From JACVRW01 sp036407035 (GTDB lineage Bacteria > Actinomycetota > Thermoleophilia > Solirubrobacterales > Thermoleophilaceae): 64,000 bases of DNA. Of the stretch, positions 9,145 to 18,163 are shown piece after piece. Numbering within the stretch: the first letter of the stretch is position 1; every line of letters begins with the position of its first letter. The stretch is taken from NCBI GenBank assembly GCA_036407035.1, contig DASXAA010000164.1:11560-75559 (forward strand), read 5' to 3'. A model generated the notes under the pieces. The model did no database searches. It was not told the DNA's origin and saw nothing but the letters and a program-made list of their open reading frames with translations. A program made the position numbers and the translations under genes.

Positions 9145-10386
9145 CTATGACTCGAGCGGCGGCCCCACGGTCGATGTCGTACTTGCGGGCCGCGGCCGCG
9201 AGCGCGTCGGCACCGACGCCACGAAGGCTTCGATGCCGTCGATGACCGCCTCGAAGCGGATGGAGGAGAGAAGGTCGAACGAGTGCTCGGCGCCGGGCAG
9301 CTCGACGTAGACGACGGGGTCGCCGGAGGCGCTGCGGGCCTGCTCCGCGAGCGCGCGTGCCCGTGTTGCGGAGGTGAGCGTGTCCTTGTCGCCGTGGACG
9401 ACAAGCAGCGGCGCCGAGCCGCGCTCGACGTAGTCGAACGGCGAGGCGGGCAGCGATCGGCGGCTGGTGATCCCGCCGTAGTACCCGTACAGGCCGACGA
9501 CCGCCGCTACGGACGTGTCGGCCTGCTCGAATCCCGGCTGGAAAGCCGGGTCGTTCGTGGTGAACCCGGCCAGCGTCGCCAGGCGGGCGCCAGAGGAGCT
9601 ACCCGCGAGCACGATCCGGTCGGGGTCGCCGCCGTGCTCGCCCGCCCCTTCGCGAGCCCAGGCGATGACCTTCTTCACGTCGATCAGCGCGTCGGGGAAG
9701 GTGGCCGCGGGCGGTAGGCGGTAGGTCGCGCTGATGCAGACCCAGCCCTGGCGGGCGAGCCGGAACAGCAGACGCCGCGCGTAGAAGCTCTTGCGCCCGG
9801 GCGCGAGCGAGAACCCGCCACCGTGCAGATGGATCAGCACGGGCCCGTCGCCGCCACCGCGCCGGCGCCTGTAGAGATCGAGGCGGTTGCGTCGGCCGGC
9901 ATCGCCGTAGCTGAGATTGGAGATGCGCGTCACACCGGGATGGAACAGGGGCAGCGGCGCGAAGAGGATTCGTGCCCAGGGCGGGTCTTTTTCGATCGAG
10001 GGGGCGGCCGGCTCGTGGCGCCACCGCGGGCCGAGCGCACGGTCGAGCGCCTGCTCGATCGCGGGGGCTGCGCGCAGGCTCCGGCGCACGAGAACAGGCG
10101 TGCCCGCGAACGACGCGGCGGCGAGACCGAGCGCCACCCACACCGGCGCTCCGTGAAGATCGCCTCCGGAGAACGCGAGCAACGTCGAGGCGCCCAGCCA
10201 GTAGAGGGCAAGGAACGGCGACTCGTTCGGCAGTGCGCTGACGAACCAGCTGGCCGGGCCCAGCAACCCCGAGCGGGACGGCGGCCACAAGGACGCCGCC
10301 ATGGCGAGCGCCACCAGCCCCGCCGTGATCAGGAACCCGACCGGCACGACGCCCGCCGACCGCGCTCCGAGGCCCTGCTCCACCAC
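9145..10386 (-). CDS. Alpha/beta hydrolase (HSL-type esterase) with N-terminal membrane region
   Basis: The C-terminal ~280 residues form an alpha/beta hydrolase of the hormone-sensitive-lipase group: oxyanion motif HLHGGGF, nucleophile elbow GSSSG and a late 'VHGDKDTLTSATRA ... GAEHSFD' segment with the acidic and histidine residues. The first ~110 residues hold three hydrophobic stretches, so the catalytic domain is probably membrane-tethered. The GTG at 10386 overlaps the end of the upstream small membrane gene by 58 bases. A GTG or ATG 14-28 codons further in would reduce the overlap, so the start is uncertain. Confidence 0.8.
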   Translation of the reverse strand: MVEQGLGARSAGVVPVGFLITAGLVALAMAASLWPPSRSGLLGPASWFVSALPNESPFLALYWLGASTLLAFSGGDLHGAPVWVALGLAAASFAGTPVLVRRSLRAAPAIEQALDRALGPRWRHEPAAPSIEKDPPWARILFAPLPLFHPGVTRISNLSYGDAGRRNRLDLYRRRRGGGDGPVLIHLHGGGFSLAPGRKSFYARRLLFRLARQGWVCISATYRLPPAATFPDALIDVKKVIAWAREGAGEHGGDPDRIVLAGSSSGARLATLAGFTTNDPAFQPGFEQADTSVAAVVGLYGYYGGITSRRSLPASPFDYVERGSAPLLVVHGDKDTLTSATRARALAEQARSASGDPVVYVELPGAEHSFDLLSSIRFEAVIDGIEAFVASVPTRSRPRPASTTSTVGPPLES

Positions 10387-10511
10387 GCCAACGGGACGGC
10401 GACGGCGATCAAGACCACACCCTCGGCGGGCGCGCCGCGCAGCCGCAACAGCGCGCCGACGAGGAACATCAAGAGGAGCGTCAACACGGACAATCGCATC
10501 CGCTCCACCAT
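10329..10511 (-). CDS. Small two-segment membrane protein
   Basis: A 60-residue frame starts at the ATG at 10511 and has two hydrophobic stretches separated by a short basic loop ('RLSVLTLLLMFLVGALLRLRG' region, then 'GVVLIAVAVPLAWW'). It lies immediately upstream of, and overlaps, the membrane-anchored esterase on the same strand. Such small proteins often precede a partner membrane protein. No family was recognised; the hydrophobic pattern and position are the only support. Confidence 0.45.
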   Translation of the reverse strand: MVERMRLSVLTLLLMFLVGALLRLRGAPAEGVVLIAVAVPLAWWSRASERGRRASCRSGS

Positions 10512-10569
10512 AGGATGCTCCGCCGCGGGCGTCGCCGCGGTGGTACGCGAACGAACCAGGTGCGGCGGT

Positions 10570-11937
10570 TCAGCCGATGCGGATGAGCTTCTTGTTGACG
10601 AACTCGTCCGCGCCGAGCCGACCGAGCTCCCGGCCGAAGCCCGAGCGCTTGGTGCCGCCGAACGGCAGCTCGGCTCCATCGGCGCCGACGACGTTCACGT
10701 AGACCATGCCGGCGTCGATCTGGTCGGCCACGCGCTCGGCCTGTTCCGGGTCGGTCGTCATCAGGTAGGAGCCCAGGCCGAAGGGCGTGTCGTTTGCGAG
10801 CTCGACCGCCTCCTCCTCGGAGGACACCCGGTAGACCTGCGCGACGGGGCCGAACAGCTCCTCGCGGTAGGCGTCGTTGTCGGGGGCGATGTCCGTCAGG
10901 ACGGTCGGCTCGAAGAAGTTGCCCTTGCGCCCTCCGCCGGCGACCACCTTCGCGCCCTGGTCGATCGCACGTTTGACCTGGTCCTCGAGCCGGTCGGCCG
11001 CGGTACTCGACGACAGCGGGCCGATCTCGCTGTCCGACGAGGTCGGGTCGCCCGGCTCGACGGCCGTCAGCGCGGCCGTGAACTTCTCGAGGAACGGCTC
11101 GTAGAGGTCGTCGACCACGATGAACCGCTTGGCGGCGTTGCACGACTGCCCCGTGTTGTCGAGCCTCGCGCCGACGGCGTCCTCAACGGTCTTGTCGAGG
11201 TCGTCGGTCCCGAGCACGATGAACGGATCGGACCCGCCCATCTCGAGCACGACCTTCTTCAGGTTGCGCCCCGCGATCTCGGCCACGGCGGCGCCGGCGC
11301 GCTCCGATCCGGTCACAGAGACGCCGCGCACGCGCGGATCGGCGATCACCCACTCGATCTGCTCGTTGGTCGCGTAGACGTTCTCGTACGCGCCGTCCGG
11401 GACGCCGGCCTCGTCGAACATCTTCTGCATCGCCTCCGCCGACTCCGGGCACTGCGGCGCGTGCTTGAGGAGGATCGTGTTCCCGATCACCAGGTTCGGT
11501 CCGGCGAAGCGGGCCACCTGGTAGTAGGGGAAGTTCCACGGCATGATGCCGAGCAGCACGCCGAGCGAGCTGCGGCGGATCAGCGCCGACCCCTCGCCGG
11601 CGAGCAGCTTGATCGGCTCATCCGCCATCAGCTCCTCGGCGTTGTCGGCGTAGAACCCGTAGATGTCGCCGCAGAAGTCGACCTCGCCGAGCGCCTGCTC
11701 GATCGGCTTGCCCATCTCACGGACGATGATCTCCGCGAGCTCCTGGCGCCGCTCAAGGTGCAGCTCGCCGACGCGGCGCACGAGGGCGGCACGCTCGGCG
11801 ACGCTGGACGAGGCCGACCAGGTCCGGTGCGCCGCATCGGCGCGCCCGACCGCCGCCTTGAGCTCCTCGTCGGTGATGGTCGGATAGGTCTTGATGGTCT
11901 CGCCGGTGGCCGGGTCGACGACTGCATAGTCGGTCAT
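10570..11937 (-). CDS. gabD: NAD(P)-dependent succinate-semialdehyde dehydrogenase-like aldehyde dehydrogenase
   Basis: The 455-residue protein has the full aldehyde dehydrogenase fold: 'MPWNFPYYQVARF' (cofactor-binding N-terminal motif), general-base glutamate in VVLEMGGSDPF, and catalytic cysteine in NTGQSCNAAKRF. Length and motifs match the GabD/Sad succinate-semialdehyde branch, which oxidises short semialdehydes to acids. The ATG at 11937 follows GGAGAG; longer upstream frames lack family sequence. It is the last gene of the 24113-to-10570 operon. It would oxidise the semialdehyde left by an omega-aminotransferase, and such aminotransferases are encoded close by. Confidence 0.8.
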   Translation of the reverse strand: MTDYAVVDPATGETIKTYPTITDEELKAAVGRADAAHRTWSASSSVAERAALVRRVGELHLERRQELAEIIVREMGKPIEQALGEVDFCGDIYGFYADNAEELMADEPIKLLAGEGSALIRRSSLGVLLGIMPWNFPYYQVARFAGPNLVIGNTILLKHAPQCPESAEAMQKMFDEAGVPDGAYENVYATNEQIEWVIADPRVRGVSVTGSERAGAAVAEIAGRNLKKVVLEMGGSDPFIVLGTDDLDKTVEDAVGARLDNTGQSCNAAKRFIVVDDLYEPFLEKFTAALTAVEPGDPTSSDSEIGPLSSSTAADRLEDQVKRAIDQGAKVVAGGGRKGNFFEPTVLTDIAPDNDAYREELFGPVAQVYRVSSEEEAVELANDTPFGLGSYLMTTDPEQAERVADQIDAGMVYVNVVGADGAELPFGGTKRSGFGRELGRLGADEFVNKKLIRIG

Positions 11938-11983
11938 GGCTCTCCTCTCCTCACTCTCACGCGCCCGTGTTGTCGTCAGGGTT

Positions 11984-13903
11984 TCAAATCGCCGCCATCT
12001 CTGCGGGCGCCGCAAGCGCTGCAGCCGCCCGGGTGCCCTCGAGGATTGCCTCCTCGATTCCGCGCGGGGTGCGGCAATCGCCGGCCTCCTCGACATTGAG
12101 CCCACGATCGCTCAGGGCCGACACGAGCGAGTCTTCCGGCACACGCCCCATGGAGAGCACGACGGCATCGGCGGCCAGGGTGGTCGAAAGCTCGGGAGCG
12201 AGCACGTTCCTGAGCGTGACCTCCCCTCCTCTCGCCGAGGCGACGTCGAGGTAGTGCCGAATGTCGATGCCGAGCCGGCACAGCCGGCCGATGTAGACAT
12301 TGCGTGTGTACTGATGAAGCGTCTCGGCGGGTGTGATCGATCCCACCGCGAGCACCACGTCGCGGCCCGCGGCCTTCAGCACCTCGGCACAGTCGAGCGC
12401 GGTGGCATCACCGCCCCAGTCGGCCACGACGATCCTGCCCTGCGGATGGTTCCCACCTAGCACGTCCCAGGCTTGAATCACCTTTACGTCGTCGAGCGGC
12501 AACCCGGGGTCGTACGGCAGCGCGCCGGTCGCGACGATCACGAGGTCGGGCGAGAGGGCTTCCAAGGCGGCCACGTCGGCGTATTGGCCCAACCGGATGT
12601 CGACGTTCGGCCGATCGAGCAGGTGGCTGTAATTCCGTCGCAGCGACCGTGCGAGCTCCTCGTGCATCGGTGCCCTCGCTGCAATCGCAACCTGACCGCC
12701 GATCTCGTCGCGCTGTTCGAGCAGCACGATCGAATGGCCTGCTGCCGCGGCCTCGGCGGCCGCCGCGAGACCCGCGGGTCCCCCTCCGACGACGACGACG
12801 CGTCGCGTCTGCTCCGCTGGCCGCGCGCGCGGAAACGAGCGCTCGCGACCGGTCCGCGGATTCTGCGCACAGGCGATCGGGGTCTCCGCGTGATAGTGCG
12901 CGATGCAGGTGTTGCAGCCGATGCACCGCAGGATGTCGTCGTACGCTCCCCCCTCTGCCTTGCGCGGCATGTCGGGGTCGGTGATGAGGGCTCGGTTCAT
13001 TCCGCAAGCGTCCAGCGCACCGGAGGAAATGAGCCGGTCCGCCTCGCGCGGGTCGACGATCCGTGTGGTCCCGATCAGAGGTGGACCGACGCGGAGTCCC
13101 GCCACCCACCTTGCGATCTCGTTCTCGGGGGTCGGTGGCGGCGGCACGATGCCGACGCATCCGCCGAAGGTCGAGGAGTCGCCAATGGCCACGTGCACGT
13201 AGTCGACCAATCCGTCGAGCGACGGCATGACGGCGCGGGCAGCATCGGAGTCGGCGCTGAGCCGCAGGCCCAGAGTGAGACTGGGCGCCGCCTCTCTAAT
13301 CGCCTCGACGACGGCCACGAGCATTGCGATGCCCTGTCCCCACTGGTCATCGCGCAGATTGGTCGGGCCGAAGAACTGCTCGAGCAGGTAGTTGTGGGCC
13401 GCGGTCACCTCTACGCCATCGAGTCCGCCATCGGCCGCTCTGGCGGCGCCCGCCGCGTAGCCCTCTATCAGCTCTTCGATCTCGTGGTCGCGCAGGGCTC
13501 GGGGCTCGACGTGGTAGCGGCGCGACGGTATGGCCGACGGCGCGATGACGACCGGCTTGGGCGAGGATGCGATCACCTCGCGCCCGCCGTGGAACAGTTG
13601 CACGAACAGCTTCGTGCCGTGGGCGTGCACCCTCTCCGCCACTCGCCGGTAGCTCGCCGAGACCTCGTCGAGATATGCGCCGACGGTGTGCGCCGTCAGC
13701 AGCCCGGACGGCACAATTGCTGCTGCCTCCAGGATGATCATTCCGACGCCGCCGCGCGCGCGCGCCTCGTGGTAGGCGACAAAGTCGTCCGTCGGCAGGT
13801 GGTCGTGCACCAGTGTCGTCTGGTGCGCCGTCGACACCACCCGGTTCTGGATCTCGACCTTGCCGAGCGAGAGCGGGCTGAACAGCGACTGCAACTCGGT
13901 CAC
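11984..13903 (-). CDS. FMN/[4Fe-4S]/FAD oxidoreductase of the 2,4-dienoyl-CoA reductase / trimethylamine dehydrogenase family
   Basis: The 639-residue, two-part enzyme has an N-terminal old-yellow-enzyme TIM barrel binding FMN ('LFSPLSLGKVEIQNRVV' start; 'TAAHNYLLEQFF'), then a cysteine cluster 'CIGCNTCIAHY...CAQNP' for a [4Fe-4S] centre (~335-355), then a Rossmann FAD domain (VVVVGGGPAGLAAA, ~370) and NAD(P) domain. Relatives reduce unsaturated acyl-CoAs or demethylate/deaminate amines and betaines. GTG at 13903 was chosen because it forms GTGA with the upstream stop. Within an aminotransferase/transporter operon, an amine- or betaine-oxidising role is plausible but unproven. Confidence 0.85.
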   Translation of the reverse strand: MTELQSLFSPLSLGKVEIQNRVVSTAHQTTLVHDHLPTDDFVAYHEARARGGVGMIILEAAAIVPSGLLTAHTVGAYLDEVSASYRRVAERVHAHGTKLFVQLFHGGREVIASSPKPVVIAPSAIPSRRYHVEPRALRDHEIEELIEGYAAGAARAADGGLDGVEVTAAHNYLLEQFFGPTNLRDDQWGQGIAMLVAVVEAIREAAPSLTLGLRLSADSDAARAVMPSLDGLVDYVHVAIGDSSTFGGCVGIVPPPPTPENEIARWVAGLRVGPPLIGTTRIVDPREADRLISSGALDACGMNRALITDPDMPRKAEGGAYDDILRCIGCNTCIAHYHAETPIACAQNPRTGRERSFPRARPAEQTRRVVVVGGGPAGLAAAAEAAAAGHSIVLLEQRDEIGGQVAIAARAPMHEELARSLRRNYSHLLDRPNVDIRLGQYADVAALEALSPDLVIVATGALPYDPGLPLDDVKVIQAWDVLGGNHPQGRIVVADWGGDATALDCAEVLKAAGRDVVLAVGSITPAETLHQYTRNVYIGRLCRLGIDIRHYLDVASARGGEVTLRNVLAPELSTTLAADAVVLSMGRVPEDSLVSALSDRGLNVEEAGDCRTPRGIEEAILEGTRAAAALAAPAEMAAI

Positions 13904-14688
13904 TCGTACCACTCCTCAGGCGCGAGCTTCATCGTCTCGCGGAAGTCGGTGTCATGCGTGCAGATCAAGCGGGCGCCAAGCCGGCGCTCGATGTCCTCGA
14001 GCACCTCCCAGCTCGCGACCATCGCATCGGGGCTCCAGACGATCGCCGGCAGCAGGCGCTCGCGCATCTTTTCCATCAGGTAGGTCGCATCGCTGAGCAG
14101 GACGATCGGCTGCTCACTGAGGCGGACCAGCATCGACTGGTGCCCGGGGGTGTGTCCCGGGGTGGGGATCAGAACCACTCGGCCGTCGCCGAAGAGGTCG
14201 TACTCGCCGTCGAGCTCCTTCCACCGAAGCTCGTGGTCGAAGTCGGCGCGTAGATACAGCCCGCGCTGATACACCGCGGGCCAATAGGCGAACGACAACT
14301 CGGTCCGCTGCACGTAGATCGTGGCGTGCGGGAAGAACTCGAGGCCGCCGGCGTGGTCGAAGTGGAGATGCGACTGCACCACGTGGTCAATCTCGCCCGG
14401 CTCCATTCCGAGTTTCTGCAGCTGCGACACCACGTCGTCGTCTGGTTCCATCTCGACGACGATCGCCTCGGCCGCGTCGCCCAGCCGCCCGTGTGGGTCG
14501 TCGCGGATCCCGGGGTGGACGCCGGTATCGAAAAGGACGTTCCCCTCGGGGTGCTGCACCAGGTAGAAGAAGTACGGCGCGTAGATCTTCGTCCCCACAT
14601 CGGGATCGAAGGGATCGAAGATCGCGCGATCCGAGCGGTCGCCTCCGCAATGGAAGGCGTACAGGCGCATGTGGCCTGGCGCGCTCAT
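13900..14688 (-). CDS. MBL-fold metallohydrolase, N-acyl-homoserine-lactonase-like (copy 1)
   Basis: The 262-residue protein has the metallo-beta-lactamase zinc motif SHLHFDHAGG, a later 'PTPGHTPGHQSM' histidine and 'LLSDATYL' aspartate: the di-zinc site of the AiiA-like lactonase branch. It is closely similar along its whole length to the protein at 24364-25137 ('FDPFDPDVGTK' versus 'FDPFDPNVGTK', shared ending 'WYE'). ATG at 14688 overlaps the livM-type stop (ATGA). Being co-operonic with uptake and catabolic genes makes a metabolic lactone or ester substrate at least as likely as quorum quenching. Confidence 0.8.
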   Translation of the reverse strand: MSAPGHMRLYAFHCGGDRSDRAIFDPFDPDVGTKIYAPYFFYLVQHPEGNVLFDTGVHPGIRDDPHGRLGDAAEAIVVEMEPDDDVVSQLQKLGMEPGEIDHVVQSHLHFDHAGGLEFFPHATIYVQRTELSFAYWPAVYQRGLYLRADFDHELRWKELDGEYDLFGDGRVVLIPTPGHTPGHQSMLVRLSEQPIVLLSDATYLMEKMRERLLPAIVWSPDAMVASWEVLEDIERRLGARLICTHDTDFRETMKLAPEEWYE

Positions 14689-15785
14689 GCCGCCAGCTCA
14701 CGCCGGCGCCGAAAGATCCGCATGGTTCGTGATGGCAACACGAGCTCTCGCCCTCCCGTGATTCCTCCGGGTCGTAGCAGCATGATCAAGAGCACCAGGA
14801 TCGCGAGCACCGCATCGGTCACGCCGTCGCGCAGGTGGAGGTGGATCGGACCGACACCCTCGCCGTTCTCGAGCCGTCCGATGATCTCCTGGATTACCGA
14901 CACCGTGAGCGTGCCGACGACGGCGCCTGACAGGCTCTTGATGCCACCGATGACGAGCATCGCAATCAGGAAGAACGTGATGTGAAAGTAGAAGTCGTTC
15001 GGAGCGAAGCTGCCGATCCTGTGCCCGTAGAGGCCGCCGCCGATGCCGACGACGAAGGCGCTGATAGCAAAGGCGATGAGGCGCTCGCGCGTGATCCCGA
15101 TCCCGGCCGCGCGCGCGGCCACCGGGTCCTCACGCGACCCGCGCAGCCTCAGGCCGACGCGGCTGCGCTGGAACAGCCATGCCGTCACGATCGTCAGCAC
15201 ACACCACGCGAGCGCTGCCCCAATCGTCGTGGTGATTGGGACCCCGACGAGCGCCGTGCGACCGCCGGTGACCGTCTCCCATTCACCCAGCACGACGTTC
15301 GTGATGACAAGCAACGCAAGCGTGGCTATCGAGGCCGCGATGCCGCTCAGGCGCATCAGCGGGATTCCGACGATGAAGCCGACGATGCCGGCGAACACAG
15401 CGCCGATCAGGATCGACGGAACGGTCGCAAACTGCGCGTTGGTAAGCCAGTGCGGCAGGTCGGGCAGCACGAACTGCTTTTGGGCAGTGGGAATGCTGAC
15501 GAGCGCCGCTACGTACGCGCCCATTGCCATGAAGCTGATGTGCCCGAACGACAGCACGCCGGAGTTGCCGATGAAGATGTACATCCCGACCACCAGGATC
15601 AGGTTGATCAACACCGTCAGGACAAACTCGTGAAAGCCAAACGAGAGCCCCGCCAAGCCGATGCTGAGCAGGGTCAGCGCGATCAGGCCGGCGACGAGCC
15701 CGCCGGCGGCACCCCATGCCTCCGGAACCTGACGCGCGCGCGCCCGCCGCGGCTCAGCCGTTGCGACGTGCGTGGGTCCCGCCAC
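14685..15785 (-). CDS. livM: Branched-chain-amino-acid-type ABC transporter permease, LivM-like
   Basis: The 366-residue protein has about ten hydrophobic segments and the LivM family signature near 'GNSGVLSFGHISFMAMGAY'. The cytoplasmic loop 'SREDPVAARAAGIG' is the ATPase-coupling helix. It starts at GTG 15785, three bases after the LivH-type gene. Together with the genes at 15788-19401 it makes a full HAAT-type importer; substrates of this family range from branched-chain amino acids to amides, urea and aromatic acids, so the symbol gives the family rather than the substrate. Confidence 0.9.
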   Translation of the reverse strand: MAGPTHVATAEPRRARARQVPEAWGAAGGLVAGLIALTLLSIGLAGLSFGFHEFVLTVLINLILVVGMYIFIGNSGVLSFGHISFMAMGAYVAALVSIPTAQKQFVLPDLPHWLTNAQFATVPSILIGAVFAGIVGFIVGIPLMRLSGIAASIATLALLVITNVVLGEWETVTGGRTALVGVPITTTIGAALAWCVLTIVTAWLFQRSRVGLRLRGSREDPVAARAAGIGITRERLIAFAISAFVVGIGGGLYGHRIGSFAPNDFYFHITFFLIAMLVIGGIKSLSGAVVGTLTVSVIQEIIGRLENGEGVGPIHLHLRDGVTDAVLAILVLLIMLLRPGGITGGRELVLPSRTMRIFRRRRELAA

Positions 15786-15787
15786 GA

Positions 15788-16660
15788 CTACACGCGCTCC
15801 TCGAGTGCCGCGCTCGACACGAGCCCGCTCGGGCGAACGAGCAGGATCACGATCACGATCGCGAACACGGCCGCGTCCCGATAACCCCGCGCCTCGAGCG
15901 GGAGCGCCACCTGCATGGTGACTGTGAGCACGCCGAGCAGGAATCCCCCAAGCGCGGCACCGACCAGGCTGCCGACGCCGCCGATCACGGTTGCCACGAA
16001 GCCGACCAGAACCGGCTGAAGGCCCATGTTCGACTGGATCGTGCCGGTAGAGGCGACCAGCAGGAGCGAGGCGGCCCCCGCGAGAATCCCGCTCAGGGCG
16101 AACGCGGCGGCGATCACCCTATTCGCGCTCACTCCGAGCAGTCGCGCCATCACAAAGTCTTCCGCGGCGGCGCGCATCGCAGTGCCGGTGGCGGTACGCG
16201 TGAGGAAGATCGCGAGTCCTGCGACGAGCACGACGGCCACGCCGATCGAGACGAGGTCGACGATCGCAATGCGCGTCCCGAAGATCGTGACGGGCTCGGA
16301 GAGGCCGCTCGCGAAGTCCACGCCCTTCGCGCGGCGTCCCCAGATGATCGCCGCCACGCTCTGGAGCAGGATGCTGACGGCGAATGACGTGACAAGCAGG
16401 GTCGTCGGATCTGCACCGCGAACGGGGCGGAATGCGATCCGTTCCATGAGCAACGCCGCGATCGCGACGACGAGCAGGACGATGATCACGATCATCGGCC
16501 ACGGCAGTCCCGCGGTTAGGAAGATCGTGAAGCCGCCGATCATCACCAGCTCGCCGTGGGCGAAATTCACCAGGTGCATCACCCCGAACACGAGAGCGAT
16601 CCCCAGCGCCAACATCGCGTCGAGGCTCCCGAGGCTGAATGCATCGAAAACATGTTGCAT
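15788..16660 (-). CDS. livH: Branched-chain-amino-acid-type ABC transporter permease, LivH-like
   Basis: The 290-residue membrane protein has a LivH start ('LALGIALVFGVMHLVNFAHGE') with the conserved NFAHGE signature, about eight hydrophobic segments and a C-terminal coupling region ('MRAAAEDFVMARLLGVSANR'). It is the partner permease of the adjacent LivM-like protein. The ATG at 16660 follows AGAGAGAGGG. It lies 17 bases after the stop of the LivF-type ATPase. Confidence 0.9.
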   Translation of the reverse strand: MQHVFDAFSLGSLDAMLALGIALVFGVMHLVNFAHGELVMIGGFTIFLTAGLPWPMIVIIVLLVVAIAALLMERIAFRPVRGADPTTLLVTSFAVSILLQSVAAIIWGRRAKGVDFASGLSEPVTIFGTRIAIVDLVSIGVAVVLVAGLAIFLTRTATGTAMRAAAEDFVMARLLGVSANRVIAAAFALSGILAGAASLLLVASTGTIQSNMGLQPVLVGFVATVIGGVGSLVGAALGGFLLGVLTVTMQVALPLEARGYRDAAVFAIVIVILLVRPSGLVSSAALEERV

Positions 16661-16677
16661 CTCTAACCCTCTCTCTC

Positions 16678-17397
16678 TCAGACGTAGGACTCACCCAGGT
16701 AGGCGGCAGCGAAGTCCGCTCTCTCCAGCAGCTCTTCACGCGTGCCCGTCAGTTCGACCTCGCCGTTCCTCAGAACGTATGTGCGATCTGCCAGCTCGAC
16801 GGCGATCCCAGCCACCTGCTCGATCAGCAGTACGGTGATGCCGTCGTCGCGGAGCTGCGCGAGCTCCTGCATGACGCGCTCGACGATCAGCGGCGCCAGC
16901 CCGAACGACGGCTCGTCCAGCAGCATGAACTTCGGCCGCGCGACCAGCGCACGCGCGATCGCCAGCTGCTGCTGCTCACCCCCAGACAGCTGGCCCGCAG
17001 GCGATTGCAGGCGCCGCTCCAGGAATGGGAACCGGCTGACCGCGAGGCCGACCAAGTCCTCCTGCTCGCCTCGGTTCAACCGGCCGCGCGCACGCGCCCC
17101 CAGCTCGAGGTTCTCGCGCACCGTCAGCGCTCCGAAGATGTGGCGCCCCTCCGGAACGAGCGACAGCCCCTTGCGAGCGATCGCCTCCGGCCGCTGGCCA
17201 TCGATGCGATCGCCGCGGAAGTGGATGCTGCCGCCGACCGGCTTGACGACGCCGCTGATCGACCACAAGAGGGTCGACTTGCCGGCTCCGTTCGCGCCGA
17301 TCACGGCCACGATCTCACCCTCGAGGACACGCATCGAAACGCCGCGGAGTGCCATCACCGCGCCGTACGCGACCCTGAGTTCAGCTACCTCCAGCAC
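16678..17397 (-). CDS. livF: ABC transporter ATPase, LivF-like
   Basis: The 239-residue ATPase has Walker A GANGAGKST, signature LSGGEQQQLAIARAL, Walker B FMLLDEPSFGLAP and the LivF-type ending. GTG at 17397 was preferred over the TTG seven codons upstream because it begins at the usual 'VLEVAELRVAYG' of the family; it overlaps the upstream ATPase by 17 bases. It forms a heterodimer with the LivG-like protein to power the permease pair. Confidence 0.9.
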   Translation of the reverse strand: MLEVAELRVAYGAVMALRGVSMRVLEGEIVAVIGANGAGKSTLLWSISGVVKPVGGSIHFRGDRIDGQRPEAIARKGLSLVPEGRHIFGALTVRENLELGARARGRLNRGEQEDLVGLAVSRFPFLERRLQSPAGQLSGGEQQQLAIARALVARPKFMLLDEPSFGLAPLIVERVMQELAQLRDDGITVLLIEQVAGIAVELADRTYVLRNGEVELTGTREELLERADFAAAYLGESYV

Positions 17398-18163
17398 GTC
17401 CCACGCTCCCGGTCCCAAGGTAGGCCTCGAGAACTCGCTCGTTCGTTCGGATCTCAGCCGGAGCCCCCTCCGCCAACGTGATGCCGTTGTCCAGCACTTG
17501 GACGCGCTCGCACAATCTCATCACGACCCGCATGTCGTGCTCCACGAGCGTTACGCCTATCCGGCGCGTCTCGCGAAGACTCCCGATGAAGTCGATCACC
17601 GCATCGGTCTCTGCCTCGTGCAGCCCAGCCGCCGGCTCGTCGAGGAGCAGGAAGTCCGGCTCGGCCGCCAGTGCTCGGGCGATCCCGAGTCGCCGCTGCG
17701 ATCCCGCGGGCAGGATTCCTGCCCAGGTCCCGGCGAGCTCGGTCAGCCCGAGTTCGTCCAGCAGGTCGGAAGCACGCTCGCGCGCCTCGCGGCGCGAGGC
17801 TCCCACGCCGACCGCGCCGACCTCGATGTTCTCGCGGACGGTGAGCTGCGCGAACGGTCGCACCCCCTGGAAGGTTCGCGCAAGGCCCCGCCGCGCATAC
17901 TGCTGTGGTGACCATCCGCGCGTTGCTCCGCCGCGGAAGCGCACGACCCCAGCGGCGGGCTCGAGGAAACCGGAGAGTACGTTCAGGAGCGTCGTCTTGC
18001 CGGACCCGTTCGGGCCGATCAGGCCAACGATCTCCCCCGGCCTGCAGACGAACGTGACCCCGTCGAGAGCCTTCACTCCGGCGAATGCGACGGTCACCTC
18101 CTCCGCGACCAGCGCGTCGTCCGTTCCCACCTGCCGTCCGACTGTCGCGCTCGTAGTCCTCAC
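17381..18163 (-). CDS. livG: ABC transporter ATPase, LivG-like
   Basis: The 260-residue ATPase has Walker A GPNGSGKTT, Walker B FLLLDEPAAGL and a LivG-type signature in which LSGGQ is replaced by 'LPAGSQRRLGIARAL', as is common in this subfamily. The GTG at 18163 forms GTGA with the end of the substrate-binding-protein gene and was chosen for that reason. The open frame extends ~74 codons upstream, but that part is shadow of the binding-protein gene. Confidence 0.9.
   Translation of the reverse strand: MRTTSATVGRQVGTDDALVAEEVTVAFAGVKALDGVTFVCRPGEIVGLIGPNGSGKTTLLNVLSGFLEPAAGVVRFRGGATRGWSPQQYARRGLARTFQGVRPFAQLTVRENIEVGAVGVGASRREARERASDLLDELGLTELAGTWAGILPAGSQRRLGIARALAAEPDFLLLDEPAAGLHEAETDAVIDFIGSLRETRRIGVTLVEHDMRVVMRLCERVQVLDNGITLAEGAPAEIRTNERVLEAYLGTGSVGRAGGS

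Noticed and set aside
9823..12099. 758-codon plus-strand open frame opposite the esterase and aldehyde dehydrogenase genes
   Set aside because: It is antisense to conserved genes, without motifs, and its composition is that of a reversed GC-rich coding sequence.
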